From: Thermovirga lienii DSM 17291
GTDB taxonomy: Bacteria > Synergistota > Synergistia > Synergistales > Thermovirgaceae
Direction: 5' to 3'
NCBI GenBank assembly: GCA_000233775.1
Contig: CP003096.1
Location: 1,204,501-1,268,500, forward strand
DNA: 64,000 nucleotides
The position numbers were made by a program, and so were the translations under genes. Below are positions 38,428 to 46,799 of this stretch, one piece after another. The number at the start of each line of letters is the position of its first letter. The stretch's first letter is position 1. Below the pieces are notes generated by a model, which saw nothing but the letters and a program-made list of their open reading frames with translations, did no database searches and was not told where the DNA came from.

Positions 38428-38889
38428 TACTATGGATAGCCACACGCTCCCAGCTATTTTCTTCGAGGTTACAGTATCCACTGCCTGGTTGTCATCCAAA
38501 TACCATATACGCCAGCATATACATACCTTGTCTTCAGCAACAGAAGGCCAAACAGACCTCAGAAAAGATCTCCAGCCTCCTCTACCTTCCATCTCAGCGG
38601 CCATCAAAGCCCTGCGTACAGCCTCGCCCTTCTCTATATTAACAGGAAGCCTCACTCCCACTGGTGGCTCCTTGTCCTCTATCTTGATCTTTTTAGTTGG
38701 AAAAAACTCCACAGTACCGCCTGATGCCTCAACGACAGCTAACTTATGCACATATTGGGGACGAGACAACAATCCTGTTTTGAATATCTCTAAAGGAATC
38801 ACATAGACCGGTTGGAGTATCAGTTTATTTGAGGTTAGATCTTTATCAGTTTTTATGTATCCCTTTGGGGTTTCTTTTTCTTTGTGCAA
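38392..38889 (-). CDS. Protein of unknown function, 165 aa
   Basis: An open frame of 165 codons from TTG 38889, with AAGGAAGG about 12 bases upstream. It lies 19 bases after the SRP RNA gene on the same strand. The protein is soluble in composition, with a basic lysine-rich N-terminus and a tryptophan-rich middle (WRSFLRSVW, CWRIWYLDD). No family is recognised. It may be co-transcribed with the SRP RNA. The start codon is uncertain. Confidence 0.6.
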   Translation of the reverse strand: MHKEKETPKGYIKTDKDLTSNKLILQPVYVIPLEIFKTGLLSRPQYVHKLAVVEASGGTVEFFPTKKIKIEDKEPPVGVRLPVNIEKGEAVRRALMAAEMEGRGGWRSFLRSVWPSVAEDKVCICWRIWYLDDNQAVDTVTSKKIAGSVWLSIVMSSEKGLVEGN

Positions 38890-38908
38890 CTGTTCTTTAC
38901 CTTCCTTT

Positions 38909-39035
38909 CGGTTTCTTCGTGGAGATCCAGTTTACTCGCATCACCCAAAAATATCCGCTTACCGTTGCTCCCTTCCAGGCCTGGCGGGGTTCGCGGCTTT
39001 TTGCCGTGCGAGGCTGGATCTCCACGAAGAAACCG
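38909..39035 (-). ncRNA. ffs: Signal recognition particle RNA, small bacterial type
   Basis: The minus strand contains the conserved SRP domain IV core GCCAGGCCTGGAAGGGAGCA followed by ACGGTAAGC. The ends, CGGTTTCTTCGTGGAGATCC (mature 5' arm) and its exact complement, form a perfect 22-bp terminal helix, giving about 127 nt. There is no Alu domain, so this is the short 4.5S-like form. It sits between tRNA-Ser and an unknown gene. Confidence 0.95.
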
Positions 39036-39072
39036 AAATCTTGGTCTTAATTTAGGCCTAGCTTAAATAAGA

Positions 39073-39162
<90 letters not shown>

Positions 39163-39211
39163 GCATTGCGCACCAATTCATATCTATCATTTATTATATC
39201 ATCTTTTCCCT

Positions 39212-39304
39212 TGGCGGAGAGAGTGGGATTTGAACCCACGAGACGGCTCATCACCGCCTAGACGATTTCGAGTCGCCCGCCTTCGACCACTCGGCCACCT
39301 CTCC
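39212..39304 (-). tRNA. tRNA-Ser(CGA)
   Basis: A class II tRNA with acceptor starting GGAGAGG, anticodon loop CTCGAAA, long variable arm (GGCGGTGATGAGCCGTC) and encoded CCA. It reads UCG. Close upstream is tadA and downstream is tRNA-Ser(GGA). Confidence 0.96.
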
Positions 39305-39319
39305 ACCTCGCTGAAAACT

Positions 39320-39775
39320 CTAAGCTCTTAGTTTCTCGAAAAACCCTTGCAGGATTTTAGCACATTCTTGCTCAAGAATTCCACCTGATATTTTACAGTT
39401 GTGATTGAGCCTGCCGTCCTCAGGTATATCGTAAAGAGTTCCACAGGCACCCCACTTGGGGTCGAAGGCTCCAAAGTAGACATGCCTTATCCTAGCTAGA
39501 ACTAGAGCCCCTGCACACATGGGGCAAGGCTCTAAAGTAACAAAAAGATCGCAATCGTTGAGCCTCCAAGTGCCAACTTTACGAGCTGCCTCCCTCAAGG
39601 CTAGGATCTCTGCGTGAGCTGTAGGATCCTGCATCTGGATGGTCTTATTGTATCCTTCTCCTACAACCTCTCCGTTTCTTGCGACTACAGCCCCGACCGG
39701 AACCTCTCCTTGCGAGGCGCCCTCCTCCGCAAGCTCAATAGCCCTTCTCATCATTCTTTTCAAGGTATCATCCAA
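39320..39775 (-). CDS. tadA: tRNA-specific adenosine-34 deaminase
   Basis: Converts A34 to inosine in tRNA-Arg(ACG); a matching tRNA-Arg(ACG) gene lies at 48137. Zinc-site motifs are HAEILALREAAR and PCPMCAGAL. I favour TTG 39775 as the start (GGGGAG 9 bases upstream), giving 151 aa; a TTG 15 codons earlier is also open but has no such site. The length is normal. Confidence 0.92.
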   Translation of the reverse strand: MDDTLKRMMRRAIELAEEGASQGEVPVGAVVARNGEVVGEGYNKTIQMQDPTAHAEILALREAARKVGTWRLNDCDLFVTLEPCPMCAGALVLARIRHVYFGAFDPKWGACGTLYDIPEDGRLNHNCKISGGILEQECAKILQGFFEKLRA

Positions 39776-39872
39776 CGGGCCAATCTCCCCTCGAACACGG
39801 ACCGGGAGGAATTTTACCAAAATTATTTTAAGTTGAGAAGAGGCAATTTAAAATTAGGCTCTCCATGCATAT

Positions 39873-40199
39873 TTATCTTTGTCGTTTAATGCTTTTGAAG
39901 CTGAGGAGGATAAACAAAAGCACAAGTCCAACACAGATTGATGCTACAAACAGCACCAACCACGAGATATGGTACCCTACCCCCAGCAAACCCGATCTCT
40001 TTTCTTTTGTTCCTTTCTTTTCTCCAGTGTCTAAGCCCTTTATTTGCAAATCGCCACTCTCGCTCTTAGTAACGAAAACAGCCCCACCATCAAAGTTCCA
40101 TCCTCGATACATTTTATCCCACAAAGAAGCAAGTATTTCTGGTTTGTTTCTCATTAGAAGCAATAATAACGGTTCTTCATTCTCGCCACTCAGCGTCAT
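39873..40199 (-). CDS. C-terminal segment of the BcsB-like protein, in the -1 frame
   Basis: A 108-codon frame beginning at an ATG that overlaps the stop of the preceding gene (ATGA). It contains MTLSGENEEPLLLLL, a soluble stretch, and one C-terminal transmembrane helix (WLVLFVASICVGLVLLF) with a basic tail. BcsB-type proteins end with such a helix, which the 699-aa upstream frame lacks. The two are probably one gene joined by a -1 frameshift at T TTT TTG (40212-40205), or translated by stop-start coupling. Confidence 0.7.
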   Translation of the reverse strand: MTLSGENEEPLLLLLMRNKPEILASLWDKMYRGWNFDGGAVFVTKSESGDLQIKGLDTGEKKGTKEKRSGLLGVGYHISWLVLFVASICVGLVLLFILLSFKSIKRQR

Positions 40200-42295
40200 G
40201 AAAGCAAAAAAACCTTATTATTCAAATCATTGTTGGACAGTTTTTCACCAAATAAACCTTGAAACTCCTTCAAAAGATAATCTTTCCCTCTCTCCCCCAC
40301 TTTAGCAATAATGATCCCAGGCTTTCTTTCCTCTAAAATGGATTCTATTCCCTTGGCATCCTCCAGGAAAAAATTGACCTTTCCTCTGGTAACGTTTTCC
40401 AGGCTTCTTAGGATCGAAGTCAGCAAACTCAAATCCTCAGAACCAATTGAGGGAACACACCATATGCCTATCTTTTTGCCAACCCATAGGTAAGGTAAAT
40501 CCTTTAATGTAAAATCCAAAACCTTTTCTCTTGTGACACTTTCCACATAAAGGGAAAGTTCATCCAAAACCACCCACATACCTTTTACAGGATTCTTCAT
40601 CATATCAGCCTTAATGGGTTCCATCTTTAAGCCAAAGGTCACATCAAGAGGCCTACCTGTCACTATATCTTTGGGTTCTATGGGGATTGAAAGCTCCCCA
40701 AATCCCTTCGACATTGTCGCCTCTTCTAGCTTTCTTTTTTTCTTTTTTCCTCCTATCTCTATCCAAACCTCGGTTTTTCTTGAAGAGACAACGGGAGAAG
40801 CCTTAAATTTGATAATCAACTTACTTTTTGTGATCTTTCCCAATTCCTTTGGCAAAGAAAACTTGTAGGTCCTCTTATAATCAAGGACATTCCTGATAAC
40901 TACACTCTCATTTACAACTGGCACTTTAAGCAAGTAGTTATCTAAATATAGGTTAACCATATTATTCAAATCTTCATCTTTCAGCGTCAAGGTAGCCACA
41001 GAGGGCAAGTTTACAGGATCTCTAGAAGAAATGAATTCTACAACCCTCTGCAGTAAAACCTTGTCTTTCGAAGCAATAATGAAGCGGGCTGCCCCTTTTT
41101 TGTTCCTGTAGCAGGATAAGAAAGCTTCATCCTCTTCCACATCATCTCCGATTTGGAAGCTTTTTTTCAAAAAATCAGGAAAACCTTGCAATAATCCTAA
41201 AAATATCATGTTACGCTCTGAAAAATCGACACCATTTGAAGATCTTTCAAGCACAGATGCCATGGATTCAAATTTCAACTTTCCTTTTGCACTAAGTGCC
41301 AGAGAAAGAGCAGCTTTATAAAGATCAAGCGGTGGGTTGTCAGGCATTACGAGCAGAACCTCTGGGAGCTCTCCATTATCCTGATCCATAAGTTCATACA
41401 GATCAGAAAGCACCAAAGGCCCTTCTGATTTGGAAGTAATAGTCACGTTGCTGAACTTAGAGATCTTGATCCATCCTTTAGGGCTATCCAGAAAAGCCAA
41501 TATCTCCAGCTCATTGATACCCTTTTTGATCTCTTCGTTATTAATGGGCACCTCAAAAACTTTGTCTTGCTCTTCAAAACCCTCTAGGACAAAAGTCTTT
41601 TCTGGGTATCCATTGAAAAAAACAGTAATATACGATAGACCCGTTACTATGCCACCATAGCTCAAATTAAACGCAACCACAGCATTTTCGTTCTTGAGCA
41701 ATCCTTCTTCGAAATCTAGTTTCACAACCTTATGTGTAATTCCTGGCCTGAAAACCACGTCTTCCTGAAAGATTCGAAAGGTACTTTTTTCTTCTGTTAC
41801 GGAAGAGATGTCATTGCTCTTGTCCAATCCCAGGTTGCGATGGGATCTTGCCCTTACTCCCCCAAAATAAAAGGTCTTCAGAGGAAAAGGAGGAGTTTCA
41901 CCTTTTGGATATAAGTCCACCACTATACGAGGTGGATTGTCCACTTTGTAAACGTTTGCTTCCATTCCCACTTTGCCAGGATCTATAAAAATCTTTGTGA
42001 CTGAATTCTTCACCTCAACACGATAAGAAGCATTAGATTTGCTTCCAGGGAAAGAGCCAACTCTAGGAATTCTTTCCAGAGGCAGATCTTCTATTACCAA
42101 GATAACAAGCTTTCCATTAGTCTCATAGGCAAAGTGAGACTCTTCGGTTAAATCTGCCACCAACCTCAACCCTTTGGGCTGGACTCCTGTCCTTATCGAA
42201 ACTACTTTCGCTTCTGCACAGCGGGATAAAAAGCTTTCTGCACAAATGAATAGAACTACCAAAGCTAGGAATCGGCAAAATTGCTTAAAATGCAT
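40196..42295 (-). CDS. Envelope protein with N-terminal AMIN-like and BcsB-like domains
   Basis: A 699-aa exported protein. A signal peptide (FLALVVLFICAESF) is followed by an AMIN-like domain at about 30-135 (GLRLVADLTEE, PPRIVVDLYPKGE). From about 165 the layout resembles the cellulose synthase regulatory subunit BcsB: FNLSYGG and TVFFNGYPEKTF, carbohydrate-binding-like segments, repeated alpha/beta domains. The frame ends without the expected C-terminal helix (see 39873-40199). It begins 8 bases after grdX. No cellulose synthase catalytic gene is nearby, so its glycan partner is unknown. Confidence 0.7.
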   Translation of the reverse strand: MHFKQFCRFLALVVLFICAESFLSRCAEAKVVSIRTGVQPKGLRLVADLTEESHFAYETNGKLVILVIEDLPLERIPRVGSFPGSKSNASYRVEVKNSVTKIFIDPGKVGMEANVYKVDNPPRIVVDLYPKGETPPFPLKTFYFGGVRARSHRNLGLDKSNDISSVTEEKSTFRIFQEDVVFRPGITHKVVKLDFEEGLLKNENAVVAFNLSYGGIVTGLSYITVFFNGYPEKTFVLEGFEEQDKVFEVPINNEEIKKGINELEILAFLDSPKGWIKISKFSNVTITSKSEGPLVLSDLYELMDQDNGELPEVLLVMPDNPPLDLYKAALSLALSAKGKLKFESMASVLERSSNGVDFSERNMIFLGLLQGFPDFLKKSFQIGDDVEEDEAFLSCYRNKKGAARFIIASKDKVLLQRVVEFISSRDPVNLPSVATLTLKDEDLNNMVNLYLDNYLLKVPVVNESVVIRNVLDYKRTYKFSLPKELGKITKSKLIIKFKASPVVSSRKTEVWIEIGGKKKKRKLEEATMSKGFGELSIPIEPKDIVTGRPLDVTFGLKMEPIKADMMKNPVKGMWVVLDELSLYVESVTREKVLDFTLKDLPYLWVGKKIGIWCVPSIGSEDLSLLTSILRSLENVTRGKVNFFLEDAKGIESILEERKPGIIIAKVGERGKDYLLKEFQGLFGEKLSNNDLNNKVFLLS

Positions 42296-42303
42296 TTTCC
42301 AGA

Positions 42304-42672
42304 TTACCTTCTTCCTAATAAATTGTCCAAAAAATCCAAATCCAAAAATGCGTAATCCTCTGGTTTATTGGCCTTTATTTTATTCCATTCTTCAATGTGA
42401 CAAGAAAGCTTATCCAAAGCATTTTGAAGAAGTACTAAATCATAACTTCTTGTCTGTGCATACCCCTCGAATTCAACAACTACCGTTCGGTAGGGACTTT
42501 TAAACAAAGAGACATTAGGTGGCAGGGGTAAGCTGAAAAGATGGTAACCATTCATTACATACTCCATGGCTTTCCTCAGTACGTCGGAGGGCATTCCTTC
42601 TACTTTGATTACTTCATCAGGGTATTTCTCCACCACAAGGGGATTATTGGTTATCAAAATCTTATGACCCAT
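42304..42672 (-). CDS. grdX: GrdX-like protein
   Basis: A 122-aa protein starting MGHKILITNNPLVVEKYPDE; ATG has GGAG 8 bases upstream. The ITNNPLV opening and the middle segment PYRTVVVEFEG resemble GrdX, a small protein of unknown function found in glycine/betaine reductase clusters. It lies about 130 bases after grdB on the same strand, beyond a hairpin, and is followed closely by the BcsB-like gene. Assignment by similarity from memory and by context. Confidence 0.75.
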   Translation of the reverse strand: MGHKILITNNPLVVEKYPDEVIKVEGMPSDVLRKAMEYVMNGYHLFSLPLPPNVSLFKSPYRTVVVEFEGYAQTRSYDLVLLQNALDKLSCHIEEWNKIKANKPEDYAFLDLDFLDNLLGRR

Positions 42673-42733
42673 CAATCATGCTCCATTCTGCGAAATGGTA
42701 AATTAGTAGCTTTCATTATACATCTACAATTAT

Positions 42734-42770
42734 GGGGGAGGGACAACAAAAATTCCAGCTTCCCTCCCCC
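42734..42770 (-). terminator. Hairpin after grdB
   Basis: GGGGGAGGGA (42734-42743) pairs with TCCCTCCCCC (42761-42770) in the grdB-grdX gap. There is no T-run. It may attenuate transcription into grdX. Confidence 0.65.
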
Positions 42771-42801
42771 TCAATAAACGGCTTTAAAAGATAACTTTTT
42801 G

Positions 42802-44115
42802 CTATTTATTGAAAATGGTTTGTTCCTTTATTTCAGTCTGTATAGCCTTGAGGGCCCGTTCAAGGAGCTGGCGCCTCACCATTTTATCGACCTCTTCACC
42901 TTTATCTGGGGCTCCAACTGGATGAGGTATTGCTACACCAGGCACTATCCTATTGGCACCCACGGTCAACATTATGGGAACAATCGTTGCTATCTGGACC
43001 ACTGGAATGCCAGCTGCAGCCTCGATTTCTCTTGCCATCGATGCACCGCATCGCGTGCAGGTTCCTCAGGTAGATGTAAGAATTACGGCATCCACTCCTG
43101 CTTTTTTGAGCTCCTCACCTATTTCCTCACCAAACCTCTCAGCATTGGCTACAGAAGTTCCCGTACCCGTTGTGGTGTAAACGTAATCATACAACTTCCC
43201 GAAAACTCCTTCTTTCTCCAGCTGGCGCATTACGTCCACTGGCAGCACCACGTCAGGATCCTCGTTAGCCCATACCCTATCGTAGCCCCCGTGTATAGAT
43301 TCGAATATTTCAGGAGTGAGGTCATCTATGCCCGAAATATCATACCGTCCGTAGCTTTCTGCTGATGAAACCCTTATCTTATCAGGGTTTCCTTTAGGAA
43401 CTATTCCACCGGAAGACACAAGAGCTATCGTTGCTTTCCTAATGTCCTTCACCGGTTTTGCAGGGGGAACCCTCTTAAATACCGGCATCTCGTACTCCGT
43501 CTTGAAAGGTTCACCCTTCAACTTCTTCAACAGCATGTCCACGGCCCTTTTCGCTCCATTTTCCTCGTAGAAGAAATTCTTCCTTACACCCCTGTGGAAG
43601 TACCCCTCTTCCTCAGCAGGTCCCATCTCTTGTTTTTTCAACAATTTAAGGCCTAGCCTTGCCATGTTTTCTAGCGCTTCCTTCATCCCCCTGGCGCTGT
43701 CGGCAGTCTTGACTATAAACGTCTTAGTAGAATAAAGTTCCACACCGGGGTTTTCACAGTACATCCCTGTAACTGTAGGAATCCCTAATAGCTCACCTGT
43801 AATTGCGCATATATCACCACATGCTACTCCATATCTTCCTGCATTGAACGCTGGTCCAGCTATTAACAAATCTGGAGAGAAGCTCTTTATTAGTTCCATA
43901 CACTTCTCTCGTGCGGCTTCCATATTCTCCCCATAATAACTGTCACCGCAAACTACTGTCCCCACAACTTGGGCGTCTTCCCCCAAAAGAGAGTTTATTT
44001 GAGCCGCAGGGCCTATGGGTTCCCCCTTGGCAAAGGGCTCCTGATGAGCTGCCTCTTCTCCACCCATTCCAGCAAAAAACTGGTTTATATAACATACCAC
44101 TCTGTAAGCCACCAC
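42802..44115 (-). CDS. grdB: Glycine/sarcosine/betaine reductase component B, selenoprotein subunit
   Basis: The selenoprotein subunit of component B, which takes an amine substrate and transfers a carboxymethyl group to the GrdA selenoprotein. The frame is interrupted by TGA at 43068-43066 and continues in phase to 42802. The context reads ILTST, then selenocysteine, then GTCTRCGASMAREIE, the known GrdB active site with CxxC following. GTG 44115 (GGAGGTGA upstream) gives 437 residues with selenocysteine at about 350, the family size. ATG 44127 is an alternative start. It could equally be GrdF (sarcosine) or GrdH (betaine). Confidence 0.93.
43042..43068 (-). promoter_or_regulatory. Selenocysteine UGA codon with candidate SECIS hairpin
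   Basis: Minus strand: UGA at 43068-43066, then six bases, then TGCAC (43059-43055), an 8-base loop GCGATGCG, and GTGCA (43046-43042). A short perfect hairpin just after the UGA is the bacterial SECIS layout. Confidence 0.8.
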
Positions 44116-44127
44116 ATTCACCTCCAT

Positions 44128-45414
44128 TTAAACCCATCGGGCCCCTATGGAGCCAAATCCTAATTCGCTAGTCGAGCCTATGATGGCTTGGAGCTCCACG
44201 TACATAGACCCATCCTCTCTTAAACTCTCCTCCGCTCCACCGGACAAGTTTTCTATAGCTTCTGAATATCCTATAACCTTATCCATCGGCGGCAACTCGA
44301 CCATCTCGTTGACATTACCTGTGGATACGAAGGCATCCATTTCCGGAGTAACGTCTGCCAAGCCTTGGCTCTTGCCGTCAGTGCCAGCCGCTTCATCGGA
44401 GATGATAACTGTCTTTATACCCAGTTTCTCGCAAACTTTCGCATTCATACATAGATCAGTATCAGGATTACCGTAACCCTCCTCAGAGATCACCACCCCA
44501 TCAGCACCCAGCATTTTGGCAAGCTTGGCATTGAACCACGCTGCGCGCTCCTTTCCAGCTAGCCTGGTATCCTCAATGGTTGGAATTACCCCTAGGAAAT
44601 TAAGGTCTTTCCCGTGACGACTATATAGTTCCTTCACTATGGGATCATTCTGATGATGATACGTAGTATTTTTATCGCACGCTGAAACACAGTTTCCAGA
44701 GACCATTGCCCCGTCAAATTTCTCATTGGGATGTATCAAAGTGGGTACTATGTGTTTCATGTCAGCACCGTAAAGGTAGGTATCATGCAATAATCCTTGG
44801 GTTATGGACATACAAAAATAAACCACCTTGGGAAGGTTTGGATATTTGGCATTTTCTTCGTCCAAACTACCTTTCTCATAAACCCTAACATTATCAGGTT
44901 GTGCGTTTCTACATTTATCTGCCAGGTAGTATGCCAACTTCAATCCCGCAATCCTTAAAGCTTCCTCATATTCATGTTTATCCAGTCCTTCCTTGGGCTT
45001 TGCTATCATAACTACATTGTTTGTGCGGGAAAAAGGAGTGTACATAGCCCCAGGTCCTGACATGTCTATTAGGCCCTCCTGAAAAGCTACTATTGGTCCA
45101 CACGTTACAACTGCAGCTCCTTTAAGAACCAGAGTGGCCCCTTCTCCTACTGTTTCCATGCCTCCAATGAAGCCTGGAAAAACCTCTCCTCTTCCCTCCA
45201 ACTTGCAGCGAGGCTCCACGACATCCTTGACCGGTATTATCCTAACGCTCTCGCCCGGCCGGGCCAGATCCAACTCCACAGAGTCAAAGCGAGGATCGTT
45301 GGCAACATAATCAATGGCTTCATCTTTATTAACGAACAATACACCATCGTTGACCTCGGTCTTTTCACCCCACTTTACGTCCGCAATCGAAACCTCTCTT
45401 AGCTCCAGCCTCAC
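44128..45414 (-). CDS. grdE: Glycine/sarcosine/betaine reductase component B, pro-protein subunit (GrdE type)
   Basis: A 428-aa pro-protein that is cleaved to give two subunits, one capped with a pyruvoyl-type carbonyl that forms a Schiff base with the amine substrate. The expected cleavage is N241-C242 in SGNCVSACDKNTTYHHQN; Cys242 is at the same number as I recall for characterised GrdE. Its stop lies directly before grdB. GrdG and GrdI are close relatives, so the substrate is unresolved. A divergent regulator lies upstream. Confidence 0.92.
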   Translation of the reverse strand: MRLELREVSIADVKWGEKTEVNDGVLFVNKDEAIDYVANDPRFDSVELDLARPGESVRIIPVKDVVEPRCKLEGRGEVFPGFIGGMETVGEGATLVLKGAAVVTCGPIVAFQEGLIDMSGPGAMYTPFSRTNNVVMIAKPKEGLDKHEYEEALRIAGLKLAYYLADKCRNAQPDNVRVYEKGSLDEENAKYPNLPKVVYFCMSITQGLLHDTYLYGADMKHIVPTLIHPNEKFDGAMVSGNCVSACDKNTTYHHQNDPIVKELYSRHGKDLNFLGVIPTIEDTRLAGKERAAWFNAKLAKMLGADGVVISEEGYGNPDTDLCMNAKVCEKLGIKTVIISDEAAGTDGKSQGLADVTPEMDAFVSTGNVNEMVELPPMDKVIGYSEAIENLSGGAEESLREDGSMYVELQAIIGSTSELGFGSIGARWV

Positions 45415-45523
45415 ATTGGTATCCCCCTTCTTGATTTTGTAGGCTTTTTTAAAAGTATATATTCATAAAGCTTATTTGTTATTGGTAGATTGAACTAAAA
45501 ACCCCTCCCACATATTTTATTTT

Positions 45524-45543
45524 TGTGCTATTGCACATATAAT
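45524..45543 (+). promoter_or_regulatory. -10 element and palindromic operator of the PucR/CdaR-like gene
   Basis: TATAAT at 45538-45543 is directly preceded by the perfect inverted repeat TGTGC-TATT-GCACA (45524-45537). A protein bound there would block the promoter. The grdE promoter must lie in the same 150-base gap. No strong -35 is seen. Confidence 0.6.
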
Positions 45544-45567
45544 TTTAGTCGAAAGAAGGTGATTACT

Positions 45568-46743
45568 TTGTTGGAAAGGTTTGCTCAAATCATATGTGAG
45601 ACCACATGGAAGATTATTGGCTATGAGGTAATAATCACCGACCCAAAAGCAGTAATCATTGGCTCCAGCAACCCAGAGAGGATAGGAACAATACATCAAC
45701 CATCGATTGAAGCCATGAAGTTAAAGCAAGAAATTTTCACAGATGAAATTGAGGCCACGAATTGGCCAGGGGTCAAACCTGGAGTTACATTGCCCATCTC
45801 TTTGGGAGGAGAAGTCGTAGGATCCATAGCCATAGCGGGAAATCACAAGGAAGTTGCTAAATACGGGCATTTAGTTCAAAAACACGCAGAGATATTCCTT
45901 CATGAACAAGTCCTCACCGAATCTAGCCTTGCAAGGGAAAGGGCCTTAAGTGATTTGGTATCTCTTTTGGCGTCTTTCAGACCATCAGAAGACGATCCTT
46001 CGGTGATACTTGTTAGAGGAAAGGAGCTTGGCTTCAACTTAAATAAACCAAGGATATGCCTGGCCATAGAATTGAACAACCCTAACACAGGGGAAACGGG
46101 GGAAATGGTCACGTTTAACACTGTAAGAAACACGATACTGCCCATCCTACGAAACGAATTCAATGATCCGGAGGATATAGTGGCTCACATAGGGGAGGTG
46201 CGCTTCTCTGTGATAAAAAGCCTCCCTTCCAGGATAGTTGAAGATCCCAAAACGATGCAAGACAAATTCATTGAAGCTTATCAAGCTCTGCAGAGAAACC
46301 TCGACAAGTATTCATACAAGGTTTACGTTGGAATAGGAAATCTTGCCAAGGGAGTGGAAGCCCTTCACGAATCATATAAAAACTCATGGAAAGCCATAAA
46401 CATAGCCTCCGACAAAGCCTTAGGCATATATTCCATTGGCAGCTATAGGATCGAAGAACTCCTGTCTACTGTGAATAAAAGCGATGCCAAGAGCTTCGTA
46501 TCCCAAACCCTAGGCGATCTAGAAAAGCTAAGTGATTGGAATGAGATAAGAAGAACCTTTATGGCCTGGATAGAAAATCCATTCAACCCCAGGATAGTAT
46601 CCAAGAAACTCAACATCCACAGGAACACACTGAATTACAGGCTGGACAAGATAAAGAAGACATCCCACCTGAATCCCCGAAATTTTAAAGATGCTTTCTG
46701 TTTGTTTTTGGCTATAACCATGCAGTCCAACAAAAACATATAA
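45568..46743 (+). CDS. PucR/CdaR-family transcriptional regulator
   Basis: The N-terminal about 135 residues resemble the sugar-diacid-recognition (CdaR) ligand domain (AQIICETTWKIIGYEVIITDP, ASPs in a PAS-like fold). The middle is GGDEF-like in layout. The C-terminus carries the PucR helix-turn-helix, FNPRIVSKKLNIHRNTLNYRL. I place the start at TTG 45568, after AAGGTGA at 5-base spacing (391 aa); an ATG 15 codons upstream is open but has no site. It is divergent from grdEB and is the probable regulator of that operon, sensing an unknown small molecule. Confidence 0.85.
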   Translation: MLERFAQIICETTWKIIGYEVIITDPKAVIIGSSNPERIGTIHQPSIEAMKLKQEIFTDEIEATNWPGVKPGVTLPISLGGEVVGSIAIAGNHKEVAKYGHLVQKHAEIFLHEQVLTESSLARERALSDLVSLLASFRPSEDDPSVILVRGKELGFNLNKPRICLAIELNNPNTGETGEMVTFNTVRNTILPILRNEFNDPEDIVAHIGEVRFSVIKSLPSRIVEDPKTMQDKFIEAYQALQRNLDKYSYKVYVGIGNLAKGVEALHESYKNSWKAINIASDKALGIYSIGSYRIEELLSTVNKSDAKSFVSQTLGDLEKLSDWNEIRRTFMAWIENPFNPRIVSKKLNIHRNTLNYRLDKIKKTSHLNPRNFKDAFCLFLAITMQSNKNI

Positions 46744-46799
46744 TTTGACATGAAATACAGCAGAAAGACAGCCACCACGTTTTATGTTATATTTCCACT

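Noticed and set aside
42802-43038. A separate 78-aa gene after grdB
   Set aside because: It is the in-phase continuation of grdB past the selenocysteine UGA, not its own gene.
46745-46750. TTGACA as -35 of the radical SAM gene
   Set aside because: No -10 lies at 16-19 bases from it; the nearest TATATT is too far away.
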